A stretch of DNA of 64,000 bases from Rhizobiaceae bacterium (GTDB lineage Bacteria > Pseudomonadota > Alphaproteobacteria > Rhizobiales > Rhizobiaceae). Location of the stretch: positions 372,001-436,000 of the forward strand of contig JAHBYW010000002.1 of assembly GCA_019635755.1 (NCBI GenBank). Direction: 5' to 3'. The notes beneath the pieces were generated by a model. It saw only the letters and a program-made list of their open reading frames with translations. It did not search any database and was not told where the DNA came from. The translations under genes and the position numbers were made by a program. Each line of letters begins with the position of its first letter. Positions within the stretch are counted from its first letter, which is position 1. Shown one piece after another: positions 1 through 10,264 of this stretch.

Positions 1-81
1 CGCAACCAGTTCGGTCCTGAATGGACGCGACTCGACCTGGATTTCCGGTCGCTGTCGGCGGAGCGCACTGGACCGTTGTAA
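1..81 (+). CDS. 3' end of an unidentified gene (partial)
   Basis: An open frame runs from the window edge to a TAA at 79-81, giving 26 C-terminal residues (starting RNQFGPEWTRLDL). Codon use is GC-rich like the neighbours. The stretch is too short to assign a family, and it could be chance reading in high-GC DNA. It lies about 125 bases upstream of the diguanylate cyclase on the same strand. Confidence 0.35.
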   Translation, partial: RNQFGPEWTRLDLDFRSLSAERTGPL

Positions 82-207
82 CGATTTCGTGGGTTCGCGC
101 CAAAGTCGTTGCCCCGCGCGTCAGATTTCCCGCGCGGGTTGTCGGGATTAACCGACCGTAAGGTCCCCCGTGGCATAAACCCGAAAGGACCACCGCCCCG
201 GACCTTC

Positions 208-999
208 ATGCGTTTCCACAAGTCGGAATCGGCATTCTTTGTCTTCATCACCGTCATCCTGGCCGCGGGCCTGGTGACGATCCACGCCTATCGCGTCATC
301 GTGCAGTCGACCTACGACCTTTATCAGCCCGGGCGGCTGGAAACGATCGAGTATCTGAGGACGCTGCTGTTCGCGACCGGCGTGCTCCTGGCGACGGCGC
401 TCGTGTTCGGCGTCTTCCTGATCTACCCGCTGATCCGGACTCAGGTGAAGGAGGAGGGGAAGCTGCGGGCGATGACCGAATCGCTCTCGGCGCGGTCGGA
501 GACGCTCCAGCAGGCGGCGCTGACCGACAGCCTGACCGGCATGCAGAACCGCCGCTATTTCGACGACGCGCTGAAGGAGTACCTTGCCGAGTTCCGCCGC
601 ATCGACAAGCCGGTCGGCCTGATGATCCTCGACCTCGACCATTTCAAGCAGGTCAACGACACGCATGGCCATGACGTGGGCGACGAGGTGCTGCGCGCCG
701 TGTCGAACTGCCTGAAGGACATGACGCGCTATCATGACGTCGTCGCCCGTCTCGGCGGCGAGGAGTTCGCCGTCGTCGCCCCGAACATGGATGGCGACCT
801 GCTGATGAAACTGGCCGAGCGCATCCGCAAGGCCATTGCCGGAATGGCGATCGTGTCCGGCAATGTACGGCTGAAGATCACAACAAGCGTCGGGCTTGCC
901 GTGTGGGACGGTCGTGAGACGGCGGACCAGTTCTACCGTCGCGCCGACACCATGCTCTACCAGGCGAAGAAGCTCGGCCGGAACCGCGTCTGCGCCTGA
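208..999 (+). CDS. membrane-anchored GGDEF diguanylate cyclase
   Basis: Predicted to make cyclic di-GMP from two GTP at the inner membrane. The ATG at 208 gives 263 residues; an in-frame TTG at 109 would add 33 low-complexity residues before the first membrane helix and is less likely. Two hydrophobic segments (about 9-30 and 54-75) are followed by a short helical linker and a GGDEF domain from about 110. The active-site loop reads GGEEF at 183-187, the catalytically competent form. An RYHD motif sits five residues before it, matching the RxxD inhibitory site, so product feedback is expected. No EAL domain is present. Three PilZ genes near 29-30 kb could be effectors of the same messenger, but that link is inference. 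Confidence 0.9.
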   Translation: MRFHKSESAFFVFITVILAAGLVTIHAYRVIVQSTYDLYQPGRLETIEYLRTLLFATGVLLATALVFGVFLIYPLIRTQVKEEGKLRAMTESLSARSETLQQAALTDSLTGMQNRRYFDDALKEYLAEFRRIDKPVGLMILDLDHFKQVNDTHGHDVGDEVLRAVSNCLKDMTRYHDVVARLGGEEFAVVAPNMDGDLLMKLAERIRKAIAGMAIVSGNVRLKITTSVGLAVWDGRETADQFYRRADTMLYQAKKLGRNRVCA

Positions 1000-1194
1000 G
1001 CGGCGCGCTCGAATTTCCACGCCAGACGCCTGTTCCGGGATCCCTCCGAGTACCAGCCGGCACTCCCGAACGGATCCACGCAATCTGTCGCATGCTCCGG
1101 TCGACGAAATCCTCGCCTGGATAGCGGGCTGGAATCCGGGCACGTCGGGGAAGGATGCCGCGCCGGTTGCGTGACGTCGACGGCTTTCGCGCTA

Positions 1195-1214
1195 GCCGGC
1201 GCCCCCGCGCCGGC
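1195..1214 (-). terminator. GC-rich hairpin after the HerA-like gene
   Basis: A perfect 8-bp inverted repeat (GCCGGCGC / GCGCCGGC) with a 4-base loop begins 14 bases past the stop codon of the ATPase gene, between two convergent genes. There is no T-run on either strand, so it is at best a weak or Rho-assisted terminator. The rest of 1000-1227 shows no gene. Confidence 0.3.
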
Positions 1215-1227
1215 CCAGGGGACCGGA

Positions 1228-3054
1228 TCAGTCGCGGAGCGGCCGGAAGCTGGAGAAGCCGCCGCGCGAGGCGAAGCGGTCGGTACCGCTTGGATTCTGC
1301 TGCATGGGCTGCGGCCGCCGGTACTCGGTCTCGCCCGCCTGGCGGACAGGGCTCACTGCCTCACCGGCGATGGCGTTGCCCTGCGGCTTCGGGACGTTGC
1401 GCAGCCTCTCGACGATCTGCGCCAGGTCGATCTCGCCCTCGTCGCCGCTCGGCTCCGTGTTCGAATATTTCTTGCCGGCGCCGGGCAGCAGCGTTGCCTC
1501 CATGCGCTCGAACTTCATACGCATGGTGGTCGCGACGCCTTCGCCGAACGCGATCGCCTCGCGCTGGCCCATGGACGAAAGGAACGACAGGGTCGAGGCT
1601 GAGGAGTCGGCGATTGCCGAGCGGATGATCGCCTGGTCCTGCTCATTGGCGAGACGCATGGCGAACACTGTCGAGCACTGCGACAGGATCGTCGGATCGA
1701 GCTCGCCCGGGCGCTGGGTCACGACGCCGAGGTAACAGCCATACTTGCGGCCCTCCTTGGCGATGCGCGAAAGCGCATGTCGCGTCGGCGCGAAGCCGAG
1801 GCGGGGGTCGGCCGGCATGTAGCGATGCGCCTCCTCGCAGAGCACGAGGAGCCTGAGCCGCCCCTCGCTCCAGAGCGCGAGGTCGAAGGCCAGCCGTGCC
1901 AGTACCGAGCACACCGAGTTCACCACTTCCGACGGCATGCCGGCCATCTCGAAGCAGGTAACCGGCCGGTTGTCGTGCGGCACGCGGAAGATGCGCCCGA
2001 TCGTCTCGTGGATCGTGTCCTCGATCAGCCGCGAGTTGAACATGAAGCGGTAGCGGGGATCGCTGACGGCCGCCTCGATGCGCGTCTTCAGCGAACGGTA
2101 GAGCGGCCGGTCGTTCTTGGTCTCCAGCAGCCCCATCTTCTCGTCGATCTGCTTCAGCAGATCGGCCATGCGATAGGGCACCGGCGTATCGGCCGTCAGC
2201 GCGTCGCCGCCGCGGCGCAGGTAGGTGCCGGCGTTCGGATTGCGGTAGTGATGCTTGGCCTGCGGGATCAGGTCGCGCAGGAGGTCCACCTCCTCAGGCA
2301 CCGTCTCGCGACCGCGGAAAAGGACCTCCGCAAACTCCTCCAGCCGGAACAGCCAGAAGGGCAGGTCGAGCGAGTTGGTGTCGATCTTCATCGCGTATTC
2401 GGGCAGCGACGCCGCGAATTCGTTGTGCGGATCGAGGATCAGCACGCGCAAGTCCGGCCGCGCCGCGATCGCCTTGCGCAACAGCAGCGAGACGGCCGTC
2501 GATTTGCCCACGCCGGTGGTGCCCAGCACGGCGAAGTGGCGATTCAGCGTGTCGTCGATGGCGATGCAGGCGTCGATCTTGTCGTCCTGCGACAGCTGCC
2601 CGATGGTCACGGAGCGGCGCCCGGCAAGGTCGTAGACGGCCTCCAGGTCGCGGGTGCGGATGCGGTGCGCGATGGCTCCGATGTAGGGGTAGGTCGTGAT
2701 GCCGCGGTCGAAAACCGGCTTCTGGCCAGGCCCGCTGTCGCGGACCTCGCCGATCAACTCGACGCTGACCTCGATCGCATTGCGGCCGTCGACGTTCCAG
2801 TCGAGCCCAGCGGACCGCGAGATTCCATAAACGAGGCCGACGGTGCGGGTCTTCTCGAGGTTGATCGAGACGAGCTTGCCCACGGTCCAAAGGCCGGTGA
2901 CCGCGCCCTCGGCATTGTCGGCGAAGGCGGCGATTGTCGCGCGCGCGCCGTCGCACTGGACCACATGGCCCATGACGCGATGGTCGGGCTGCGTGTTGGT
3001 GCGCCGTTCCTGCGACGTCGTCTCGCCGCTGGCCGCTTCCCGGTCAACAAACAT
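1228..3054 (-). CDS. HerA-like ATP-binding protein (DUF87 family)
   Basis: A 608-residue hexameric-type P-loop ATPase of the HerA/FtsK clan, a family that pumps DNA or handles DNA ends; archaeal HerA partners the NurA nuclease. An N-terminal HAS-barrel-like region (about 25-145) is followed by a Walker A motif GTTGVGKST, a Walker B strand LLVLCEEAHR, and an arginine-containing stretch VVTQRPGELDPTILSQC typical of the family's sensor region. The C-terminal 60 residues are proline/glutamine-rich and probably disordered. No NurA-like nuclease gene or Sir2/nuclease defence partner is adjacent, so this looks like the housekeeping-type solitary homologue common in alphaproteobacteria. The start is the ATG at 3054; the codon before it is TTG. 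Confidence 0.85.
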   Translation of the reverse strand: MFVDREAASGETTSQERRTNTQPDHRVMGHVVQCDGARATIAAFADNAEGAVTGLWTVGKLVSINLEKTRTVGLVYGISRSAGLDWNVDGRNAIEVSVELIGEVRDSGPGQKPVFDRGITTYPYIGAIAHRIRTRDLEAVYDLAGRRSVTIGQLSQDDKIDACIAIDDTLNRHFAVLGTTGVGKSTAVSLLLRKAIAARPDLRVLILDPHNEFAASLPEYAMKIDTNSLDLPFWLFRLEEFAEVLFRGRETVPEEVDLLRDLIPQAKHHYRNPNAGTYLRRGGDALTADTPVPYRMADLLKQIDEKMGLLETKNDRPLYRSLKTRIEAAVSDPRYRFMFNSRLIEDTIHETIGRIFRVPHDNRPVTCFEMAGMPSEVVNSVCSVLARLAFDLALWSEGRLRLLVLCEEAHRYMPADPRLGFAPTRHALSRIAKEGRKYGCYLGVVTQRPGELDPTILSQCSTVFAMRLANEQDQAIIRSAIADSSASTLSFLSSMGQREAIAFGEGVATTMRMKFERMEATLLPGAGKKYSNTEPSGDEGEIDLAQIVERLRNVPKPQGNAIAGEAVSPVRQAGETEYRRPQPMQQNPSGTDRFASRGGFSSFRPLRD

Positions 3055-3230
3055 CAATCCGCCCCGTCTTCCCGCCTCGGCCGGACCATAGCCAGACCCC
3101 GGTTAAGGTGGCGTGTGAGCGAATGGTGGAGGGAGCGTTAAGGCGATTGTGAAGAATCGCCGGATCGACAGGTTTTTGTTCCACCGCTGCCGCTGCGGCA
3201 CGCAATCCCGCCCGCGGTCGTCGACAGGCG

Positions 3231-4124
3231 CTAGGGCGCGCCGCCGGCCCGCTGCGCCTGGAACTGCGTGACCAGCCACTGCCTCAGCGCGTCTTCGGCG
3301 TAGCTCAGCCCACCGCCGGTCGGCGCCGTGAGATGATGGCCGGCGTCGCTGCCGAGCACGAAGTCCGAGAGCGTCACCAGAACGCCGTCGCGGAGGCTGG
3401 CATCGACCAGCGGACGGGAGCCGAGCAGCACGCCCGCGCCCTGCCTGGCCGCTTCGAGCGCGGCGACGAAGGTGTCGGCCTTGTGCGTTGGCGCGGGTTC
3501 GGGCGCCATGCCGGCGGCGGCGAACCAGTCACCCCAGAGCTGCCGTGGGCCGACGACGGACAGGCGCGGCAGCCGGCGCCAGTCGTCGGCCGCGGCGAGC
3601 CGGGGCGAGGCCATCGGCTGAAGCGTCTCCGTGGTCAGGCGTGTCGACTGGCGCCCGGGGAAATTGCCGTCGCCGAACCGGACGTCGAGGCCCAGCCAGT
3701 CGTCTCCGTAGTCCGCCGGCTTGTGGATCGTCTCCAGCTGCAGCGTGAGGAAGGGCAGGGCGGCGGACAGCGCGGCGAGCCGTGGCGCGAGCATCAGGAC
3801 GGCGAAGGAGACCGGGGTGCGCAGCACGACGTTCTCGGTCGGGCGGCGGCGGAAGAGCTCCAGCGTCGAATTGCCGATCGCAGCAAAGGCGAACTGGATG
3901 TGCGGGAGATAGGCCGCGCCCTCCGGCGTCAGCGCGACGCCGCGTGCCAGCCGTGTGAACAATTTCGACTGGAGCCGCTCCTCCAGCAGCCGGATATGCT
4001 GGCTGACGGCGGCCTGGGTGATGCCAAGTTCCGACGCGGCGCCGGTGAAGTTCGCGAGTCGCGCCGCTGCCTCGAAGCTGCGGAGCCAGTCGAGAGGCGG
4101 GATCACGCGGGGATTCAGCGCAGC

Positions 4125-4127
<3 letters not shown>
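3231..4127 (-). CDS. LysR family transcriptional regulator (GcvA-like)
   Basis: A 298-residue LysR-type regulator. The winged-helix domain occupies about residues 10-70 (LDWLRSFEAAARLANFTGAA, then an HTH with ASELGITQAAVSQHIRLLEE), followed by a periplasmic-binding-like effector domain. The longest open frame extends about 150 residues further upstream, but that part lies over the divergent gene and has no coding character; the ATG at 4127 gives the normal family length. It is divergent from the tmpA-like gene with 86 bases between start codons, so it most likely controls tmpAB and itself in response to a quaternary-amine phosphonate. The effector is inferred from position only. Confidence 0.9.
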
Positions 4128-5937
<1,810 letters not shown>

Positions 5938-5989
5938 ACGAGGCTGGCGATCCCGAGCACCGCGGCCGCGCCAGAACGGCACTGCCGCG

Positions 5990-7795
5990 CTAGGAAGTGT
6001 GGTGCACCTCGGGAATGCCGTAGACCGGCGTCGGGATGCCCTCCATCCGCGCCTTGAGCTGCAGCGCCAGGAACAGCGAATTGTGCCGCGACTGGTGCAA
6101 ATTGCCGCCGTGGAACCAGAGCGCTTCCTGCTGCGTCGGCTTCCACATGTTGCGCGGCTCGCCTTCCCACGGACCCGGGTCGTTGGTGGTGTCCGAGCCC
6201 AGCCCCCAGACACGGCCGACCTTGTCAGCGGTCGCCTGGTCGACGATGTCGGCGACCCAGCCGTTCATCGAGCCGAAGCCGGTCGCGTAGACGACGAGAT
6301 CGGCGGGGAGTTCGGTGCCGTCCGCCAGCACGACCGACGTCTCGGTCAGGCGGTCGATCTGCCCGTATTTGTGCTTGATGCGTCCATCGATGATCATCTG
6401 GCTGGCGCCGATGTCGATGTAATAGCCCGAGCCGCGGCGCATATATTTCATGAAGAGGCCGGTCTCGTCGTCGCCCCAGTCCAGCCGGAAGCCCGCGGCT
6501 TCCAGCGCCTTGAAGAACTCGGCCCCTTCGGCGCGCAGGCGATCGTAGAGCGGCTTCTGGTCAGCACCCATCAGCCGGTACGGCATGCTCGCGTTGATGT
6601 AGTCCGCCTTCTCGACATCGATGCCCCGGGCCACCGCGTCCTCCGAATAGAGGACGCCGGTCGCGATCCGGTGCAGCGGCTCGGTGCCCACCACCAGAGT
6701 CGGCGAGCGCTGCACCATGGTGACGTCGGCGCCCAACTCGGCCAGCGCGCCGCAAATGTCGTGCGCGGACGTGTTGGAGCCGATCACGACGGTCTTCTTG
6801 TCGACATAGGCGTCGGGGCCGGGATGCTGCGAGGAATGTTGCTGCTCGCCCTTGAAAATCTCCTGGCCCGGCAATTTGGGCATACGCCGGCGGCTTGCCT
6901 GGCCGGTGGCGAAGACGAGGTGCTTCGGCCGCAGGATGATTTCCTTGCTGTCGCGCTCGACAACGACCGTCCATTCCTGCGCCCGCCCGTCGTATTTCGC
7001 GCTCTTGCAGAGCGTGGAGCCCCAGAAGTTCAGCTCCATCACCTTGGCGTACATCTCCAGCCAGTCGCCGAGCTTGTCTTTCGGCGAATAGACCGGCCAG
7101 TGCGTCGGGAAATTGAGGTACGGCATATGATCGTACCAGACCGGATCGTGCAGGCAGAGCGACTTGTAGCGCACGCGCCAGCTGTCGCCGGCGCGCGGGT
7201 TCTTCTCCACGATGATGGTCGGCACGCCGAGCTGCTTCAGCCTGGCACCGAGGCCCAGCGCACCCTGGCCGCCGCCGATGATCACCACATAGGGCTGGCG
7301 CGTGTGGCCGAGTTCGGCGTCCTCCTCCTGGCGTCGCTGCATCCACGGCTTGCCGGCGCGACCGTCGGGCGCGGGATCGGGATGACCGTTTGGCCGGCGG
7401 ACGCCCGACGGCTCCTCATGGCCCTTCAGTTCGTCCATCGCCGTGAGCAGGGTGAAGATGCGGCCGTCGCGAATGCGCAGATGCCCGCGGCAGCGGGCGA
7501 CGCCGGTCTCGAAGGTGAACCAGCCCTCCAGCGTGCCGTCGGTCTCCGTCGCGTCGTCGCGCGCCGAGATGGCCCAGTTGCGCGGCTTCACATGCCCAAG
7601 CTGCGCGGCGAGCATGTCGCGTATCGCGTCGCGGCCTTCCATCGTCTTGATGTTCCAGGTGAAGGCGACGAGGTCGCGCCAGTAGCAGTCCTGCTGGAAC
7701 ATCGCGGCGACGCCGTCGATGTCGCCGGCTTCGATCGCCTTGCCGAGAGAAGCCAGCACGCCGGCGAGCTTTGCGTTCGGAGCCTTGTCGAGCAT
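5990..7795 (-). CDS. flavin-containing monooxygenase with N-terminal NTF2-like domain
   Basis: A 601-residue fusion. Residues 1-130 look like a SnoaL/NTF2-like fold; the rest is a class B flavin monooxygenase with the FAD motif GGGQGALG from residue 174, the FMO signature FKGEQQHSSQH, and an NADPH-binding VVIGSNTSAHD. Such enzymes oxygenate N, S or carbonyl groups; the substrate cannot be read here. The start at 7795 has a GGAGG just upstream on the minus strand; the longer open frame would add 70 unlikely residues. It ends tail-to-tail with tmpB 52 bases away, so it is a separate unit unless the two share a terminator. No signal peptide is seen. Confidence 0.85.
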   Translation of the reverse strand: MLDKAPNAKLAGVLASLGKAIEAGDIDGVAAMFQQDCYWRDLVAFTWNIKTMEGRDAIRDMLAAQLGHVKPRNWAISARDDATETDGTLEGWFTFETGVARCRGHLRIRDGRIFTLLTAMDELKGHEEPSGVRRPNGHPDPAPDGRAGKPWMQRRQEEDAELGHTRQPYVVIIGGGQGALGLGARLKQLGVPTIIVEKNPRAGDSWRVRYKSLCLHDPVWYDHMPYLNFPTHWPVYSPKDKLGDWLEMYAKVMELNFWGSTLCKSAKYDGRAQEWTVVVERDSKEIILRPKHLVFATGQASRRRMPKLPGQEIFKGEQQHSSQHPGPDAYVDKKTVVIGSNTSAHDICGALAELGADVTMVQRSPTLVVGTEPLHRIATGVLYSEDAVARGIDVEKADYINASMPYRLMGADQKPLYDRLRAEGAEFFKALEAAGFRLDWGDDETGLFMKYMRRGSGYYIDIGASQMIIDGRIKHKYGQIDRLTETSVVLADGTELPADLVVYATGFGSMNGWVADIVDQATADKVGRVWGLGSDTTNDPGPWEGEPRNMWKPTQQEALWFHGGNLHQSRHNSLFLALQLKARMEGIPTPVYGIPEVHHTS

Positions 7796-7958
7796 ATCGT
7801 CCTCCCTGGATGTTTTCGCCGCATGTGGTGCGGCGCCTGTCTTGGTCGCAGGCGCAGCCACTATCCGAACAATTGGGCGGGCCGTCACGTGCCAAAATCG
7901 ACCAGGCCATGCCCCAGGATGGCCGGGCATTGGCCCGCCGCCGGCGCCAAATTTTCGA

Positions 7959-7987
7959 TTGACAGGCGAAATCGGCGGCATCATTGT
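7959..7987 (+). promoter_or_regulatory. candidate promoter of the ilvBN attenuator leader
   Basis: A perfect TTGACA (7959-7964) is followed after 17 bases by CATTGT (7982-7987), a weak -10 with 3 of 6 consensus positions. The start codon of the leader peptide lies only nine bases beyond, so transcription would begin at or within a few bases of that ATG. The leader mRNA would then be leaderless or nearly so, as reported for the rhizobial trpL leader. Confidence 0.55.
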
Positions 7988-7995
7988 CCGCGCCG

Positions 7996-8049
7996 ATGAA
8001 AACGGCACTCATTCTCGTAGTAGGACGGCGCGTGGGCAAGGCGGTGTAA
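7996..8049 (+). CDS. branched-chain amino acid leader peptide (attenuator)
   Basis: A 17-codon reading frame ATG...TAA encodes MKTALILVVGRRVGKAV. Seven of its 17 residues are Leu, Ile or Val, including an uninterrupted LILVV run, the control-codon pattern of ilv attenuation leaders. It lies downstream of a TTGACA box and upstream of a U-tailed hairpin and the acetolactate synthase operon. Ribosome stalling at the LILVV codons when charged Leu/Ile/Val tRNAs are scarce would favour read-through into ilvB. No Shine-Dalgarno sequence precedes it, consistent with a leaderless start. Confidence 0.8.
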   Translation: MKTALILVVGRRVGKAV

Positions 8050-8082
8050 CCGCCGGGCGGCAACCACTCACGCGCAGCACGC

Positions 8083-8109
8083 AGGCTCCCTCTGGGGGCC
8101 TTTTTTATT
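8083..8109 (+). terminator. attenuator terminator hairpin upstream of ilvB
   Basis: A 7-bp stem GGCTCCC / GGGGGCC (one G-U pair) with a TCT loop is followed directly by six T residues. It lies 34 bases after the leader-peptide stop and 63 bases before ilvB, as expected for the terminator of an ilv attenuator. A second small palindrome (CCGCC-G-GGCGG at 8050-8060), just after the leader stop codon, may act as the pause or anti-terminator element. Confidence 0.75.
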
Positions 8110-8171
8110 GCATTCGACAGGACCACACGACGACAACTGCCCCAACGGGCGAGCAGGACGGAACCGGACCG

Positions 8172-9953
8172 ATGGCCAAGGCAAAGAACGAACCGCGTGA
8201 AATGACCGGCGCGGAAATGGTGGTGCAGGCGCTGAAGGACAATGGCGTCAAGCACATCTTCGGCTATCCGGGTGGCGCGGTGCTTCCGATCTATGACGAG
8301 ATTTTCCAGCAGGACGATGTCCAGCACATTCTCGTGCGCCATGAACAGGGTGCCGGCCATGCGGCGGAAGGCTATGCCCGGTCGACGGGGAAAGCCGGCG
8401 TCATGCTGGTCACTTCAGGTCCGGGTGCGACCAACGCCGTGACGCCGCTGCAGGACGCGCTCATGGATTCCATCCCGCTGGTCTGCATCACCGGCCAGGT
8501 GCCGACGAGCCTGATCGGTTCCGATGCATTCCAGGAGTGCGACACGGTCGGCATCACGCGGCCGTGCACCAAGCACAACTGGCTGGTGAAGGACGTGAAC
8601 GAGCTGGCGGCGACGATCCACGAGGCGTTCCATGTGGCCACCACCGGCCGTCCCGGTCCGGTCGTGGTCGACATTCCCAAGGACGTGCAGTTCGCCAAGG
8701 GCGTCTATGTCAGCCCGCAGACCGCGCCGCGCATGAGCTACCATCCGAAGGTTTCCGGCGACCTCGATAAGGTGAAGGCGGCGGTGGCGCTGATGGCCTC
8801 CGCAAAGCGGCCGATCCTCTACACCGGCGGCGGCGTCATCAATTCGGGACCGGAGGCCAGCCAGCTGCTGCGCGAACTGGTGGAACTGACCGGCTTCCCG
8901 ATCACGTCCACGCTGATGGGGCTCGGCGCCTATCCGGCGAGCGGAAAGAACTGGGTCGGCATGCTGGGCATGCATGGCACCTACGAAGCCAACATGGCCA
9001 TGCACGACTGTGACGTCATGGTCTGCATCGGCGCGCGCTTCGACGACCGCATCACCGGGCGCATCAACGCGTTCTCGCCGCACTCGAAGAAGATCCACGT
9101 CGACATCGACCCTTCGTCGATCAACAAGAACGTGCATGTCGACGTGGGCATCCTTGGCGATGTCGGCCACGTGCTGCAGGACATGGTCCGGCTGTGGCGG
9201 GCCTCCGTGAAGACGGACAAGAAGGCGCTCTACCCCTGGTGGGAGCAGATCGCGCGCTGGCGGGCGCGGGATTCCCTCGCTTTCAAGAACAATGACGACG
9301 TGATCATGCCGCAATACGCGATCCAGCGGCTCTACGACCTCACCAAGGACAGGGACGTCTACGTCACGACCGAGGTGGGCCAGCACCAGATGTGGGCGGC
9401 GCAGCACTTCCACTTCGACAAGCCGAACCGGTGGATGACCTCGGGCGGGCTCGGCACGATGGGCTATGGCCTGCCGGCGGCGCTGGGCGTCCAGATCGCG
9501 CATCCGGACGCGCTCGTGATCGACATCGCCGGCGACGCTTCGGTGCAGATGACCATGCAGGAGATGAGCGCGGCGGTGCAGTACAACGCGCCGATCAAGA
9601 TCTTCATCCTGAACAACCAGTACATGGGCATGGTGCGCCAATGGCAGCAACTGCTGCATGGCAACCGGCTCTCGCATTCCTACACCGAGGCGATGCCGGA
9701 TTTCGTGCTGATGGCGCAGGCCTTCGGCGCGCATGGAATCCGCTGCGAGAAGCCGGGCGATCTGGACGGTGCGATCCAGGAGATGATCGACGTCAGGAAG
9801 CCGGTGATCTTCGACTGCCGCGTCGCCAATCTCGCCAACTGCTTCCCGATGATCCCGTCCGGCAAGGCGCATAACGAGATGCTGTTGCCCGACGAGGCGA
9901 CGGACGAAGTCGTGGCCAACGCCATCGACGCGAAGGGCAGGGAGCTGGTGTAG
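8172..9953 (+). CDS. ilvB: acetolactate synthase large (catalytic) subunit
   Basis: A 593-residue thiamine diphosphate enzyme condensing two pyruvate, or pyruvate and 2-oxobutyrate, in Val/Leu/Ile synthesis. The catalytic Glu is E58 in the HEQGAGHAAEGYARS segment. The central FAD-binding domain follows, and the C-terminal TPP/Mg motif begins GDASVQM and continues to LNNQYMGMVRQWQQ. The ATG at 8172 follows a 120-base attenuator leader; longer upstream frames run over that leader and are rejected. The operon continues with a small unknown gene after eight bases and then ilvN. ilvC is separate at 28 kb. Confidence 0.96.
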   Translation: MAKAKNEPREMTGAEMVVQALKDNGVKHIFGYPGGAVLPIYDEIFQQDDVQHILVRHEQGAGHAAEGYARSTGKAGVMLVTSGPGATNAVTPLQDALMDSIPLVCITGQVPTSLIGSDAFQECDTVGITRPCTKHNWLVKDVNELAATIHEAFHVATTGRPGPVVVDIPKDVQFAKGVYVSPQTAPRMSYHPKVSGDLDKVKAAVALMASAKRPILYTGGGVINSGPEASQLLRELVELTGFPITSTLMGLGAYPASGKNWVGMLGMHGTYEANMAMHDCDVMVCIGARFDDRITGRINAFSPHSKKIHVDIDPSSINKNVHVDVGILGDVGHVLQDMVRLWRASVKTDKKALYPWWEQIARWRARDSLAFKNNDDVIMPQYAIQRLYDLTKDRDVYVTTEVGQHQMWAAQHFHFDKPNRWMTSGGLGTMGYGLPAALGVQIAHPDALVIDIAGDASVQMTMQEMSAAVQYNAPIKIFILNNQYMGMVRQWQQLLHGNRLSHSYTEAMPDFVLMAQAFGAHGIRCEKPGDLDGAIQEMIDVRKPVIFDCRVANLANCFPMIPSGKAHNEMLLPDEATDEVVANAIDAKGRELV

Positions 9954-9961
9954 AGGTTGAT

Positions 9962-10264
9962 ATGGATAGACAGCCTAGCGACTTTCCAGTCGCGCTCATC
10001 CAGGATCGCTACGGTGGCGTATATTCTGGCGGATGCTGGCTCGCAGTTGCGGCGGCGTCAGAACTTGCTGACGACGTGAACACGCGCGTGCAGTTCTGTC
10101 TGACAAACCCTGATGGACCGTTCGGCAGCGACGTAGAGGCGGGACTGTTCTGGAATGACAGTCCTGACTGGATCGTCGCTGCATCGACGCCCGAGGAAGC
10201 GTTGAGAGCCCTGAACGAACGCTCTCATGCCAGGCCAAAGTTACTGAGGGAAATATCTCGATGA
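9962..10264 (+). CDS. uncharacterised 100-residue protein between ilvB and ilvN
   Basis: A small soluble protein with no family I can name. The N-terminal half contains LIQDRYGGVYSGGCWLAVA, the C-terminal half DSPDWIVAASTPEEALRALN. It lies eight bases after the ilvB stop, and its TGA overlaps the ilvN ATG (ATGA at 10261-10264), so it is translated within the operon. A TAGAGGT near 9952-9958 could serve as ribosome binding site. ilvB and ilvN are usually directly adjacent in this group, so this gene looks like an insertion that kept translational coupling. Base composition is lower in GC than its neighbours, which hints at later acquisition. No membrane segment or signal is seen. Confidence 0.75.
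   Translation: MDRQPSDFPVALIQDRYGGVYSGGCWLAVAAASELADDVNTRVQFCLTNPDGPFGSDVEAGLFWNDSPDWIVAASTPEEALRALNERSHARPKLLREISR

Noticed and set aside
1228-3054. HerA-based anti-phage defence system
   Set aside because: Defence HerA proteins come with Sir2, DUF4297 or NurA-like partners. The neighbours here are a diguanylate cyclase and a LysR gene, so a defence role is not supported.
1777-3141. 454-codon plus-strand frame opposite the HerA-like gene
   Set aside because: Antisense shadow of a gene with clear Walker motifs; composition is typical of a reverse frame.
3142-3161. Hairpin GGCGATT/AATCGCC as a terminator of the LysR gene
   Set aside because: The T-run lies 12 bases after the stem on the plus strand, away from any plus-strand gene end, and the minus strand has no T-run. 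It is probably a chance palindrome.
5999-7999. Long open frame on the plus strand over the FMO gene (666 codons)
   Set aside because: It is the antisense shadow of a strongly supported monooxygenase gene; high GC removes stops. The translation has no recognisable motifs and is rich in Arg, His and Leu as expected of antisense frames.
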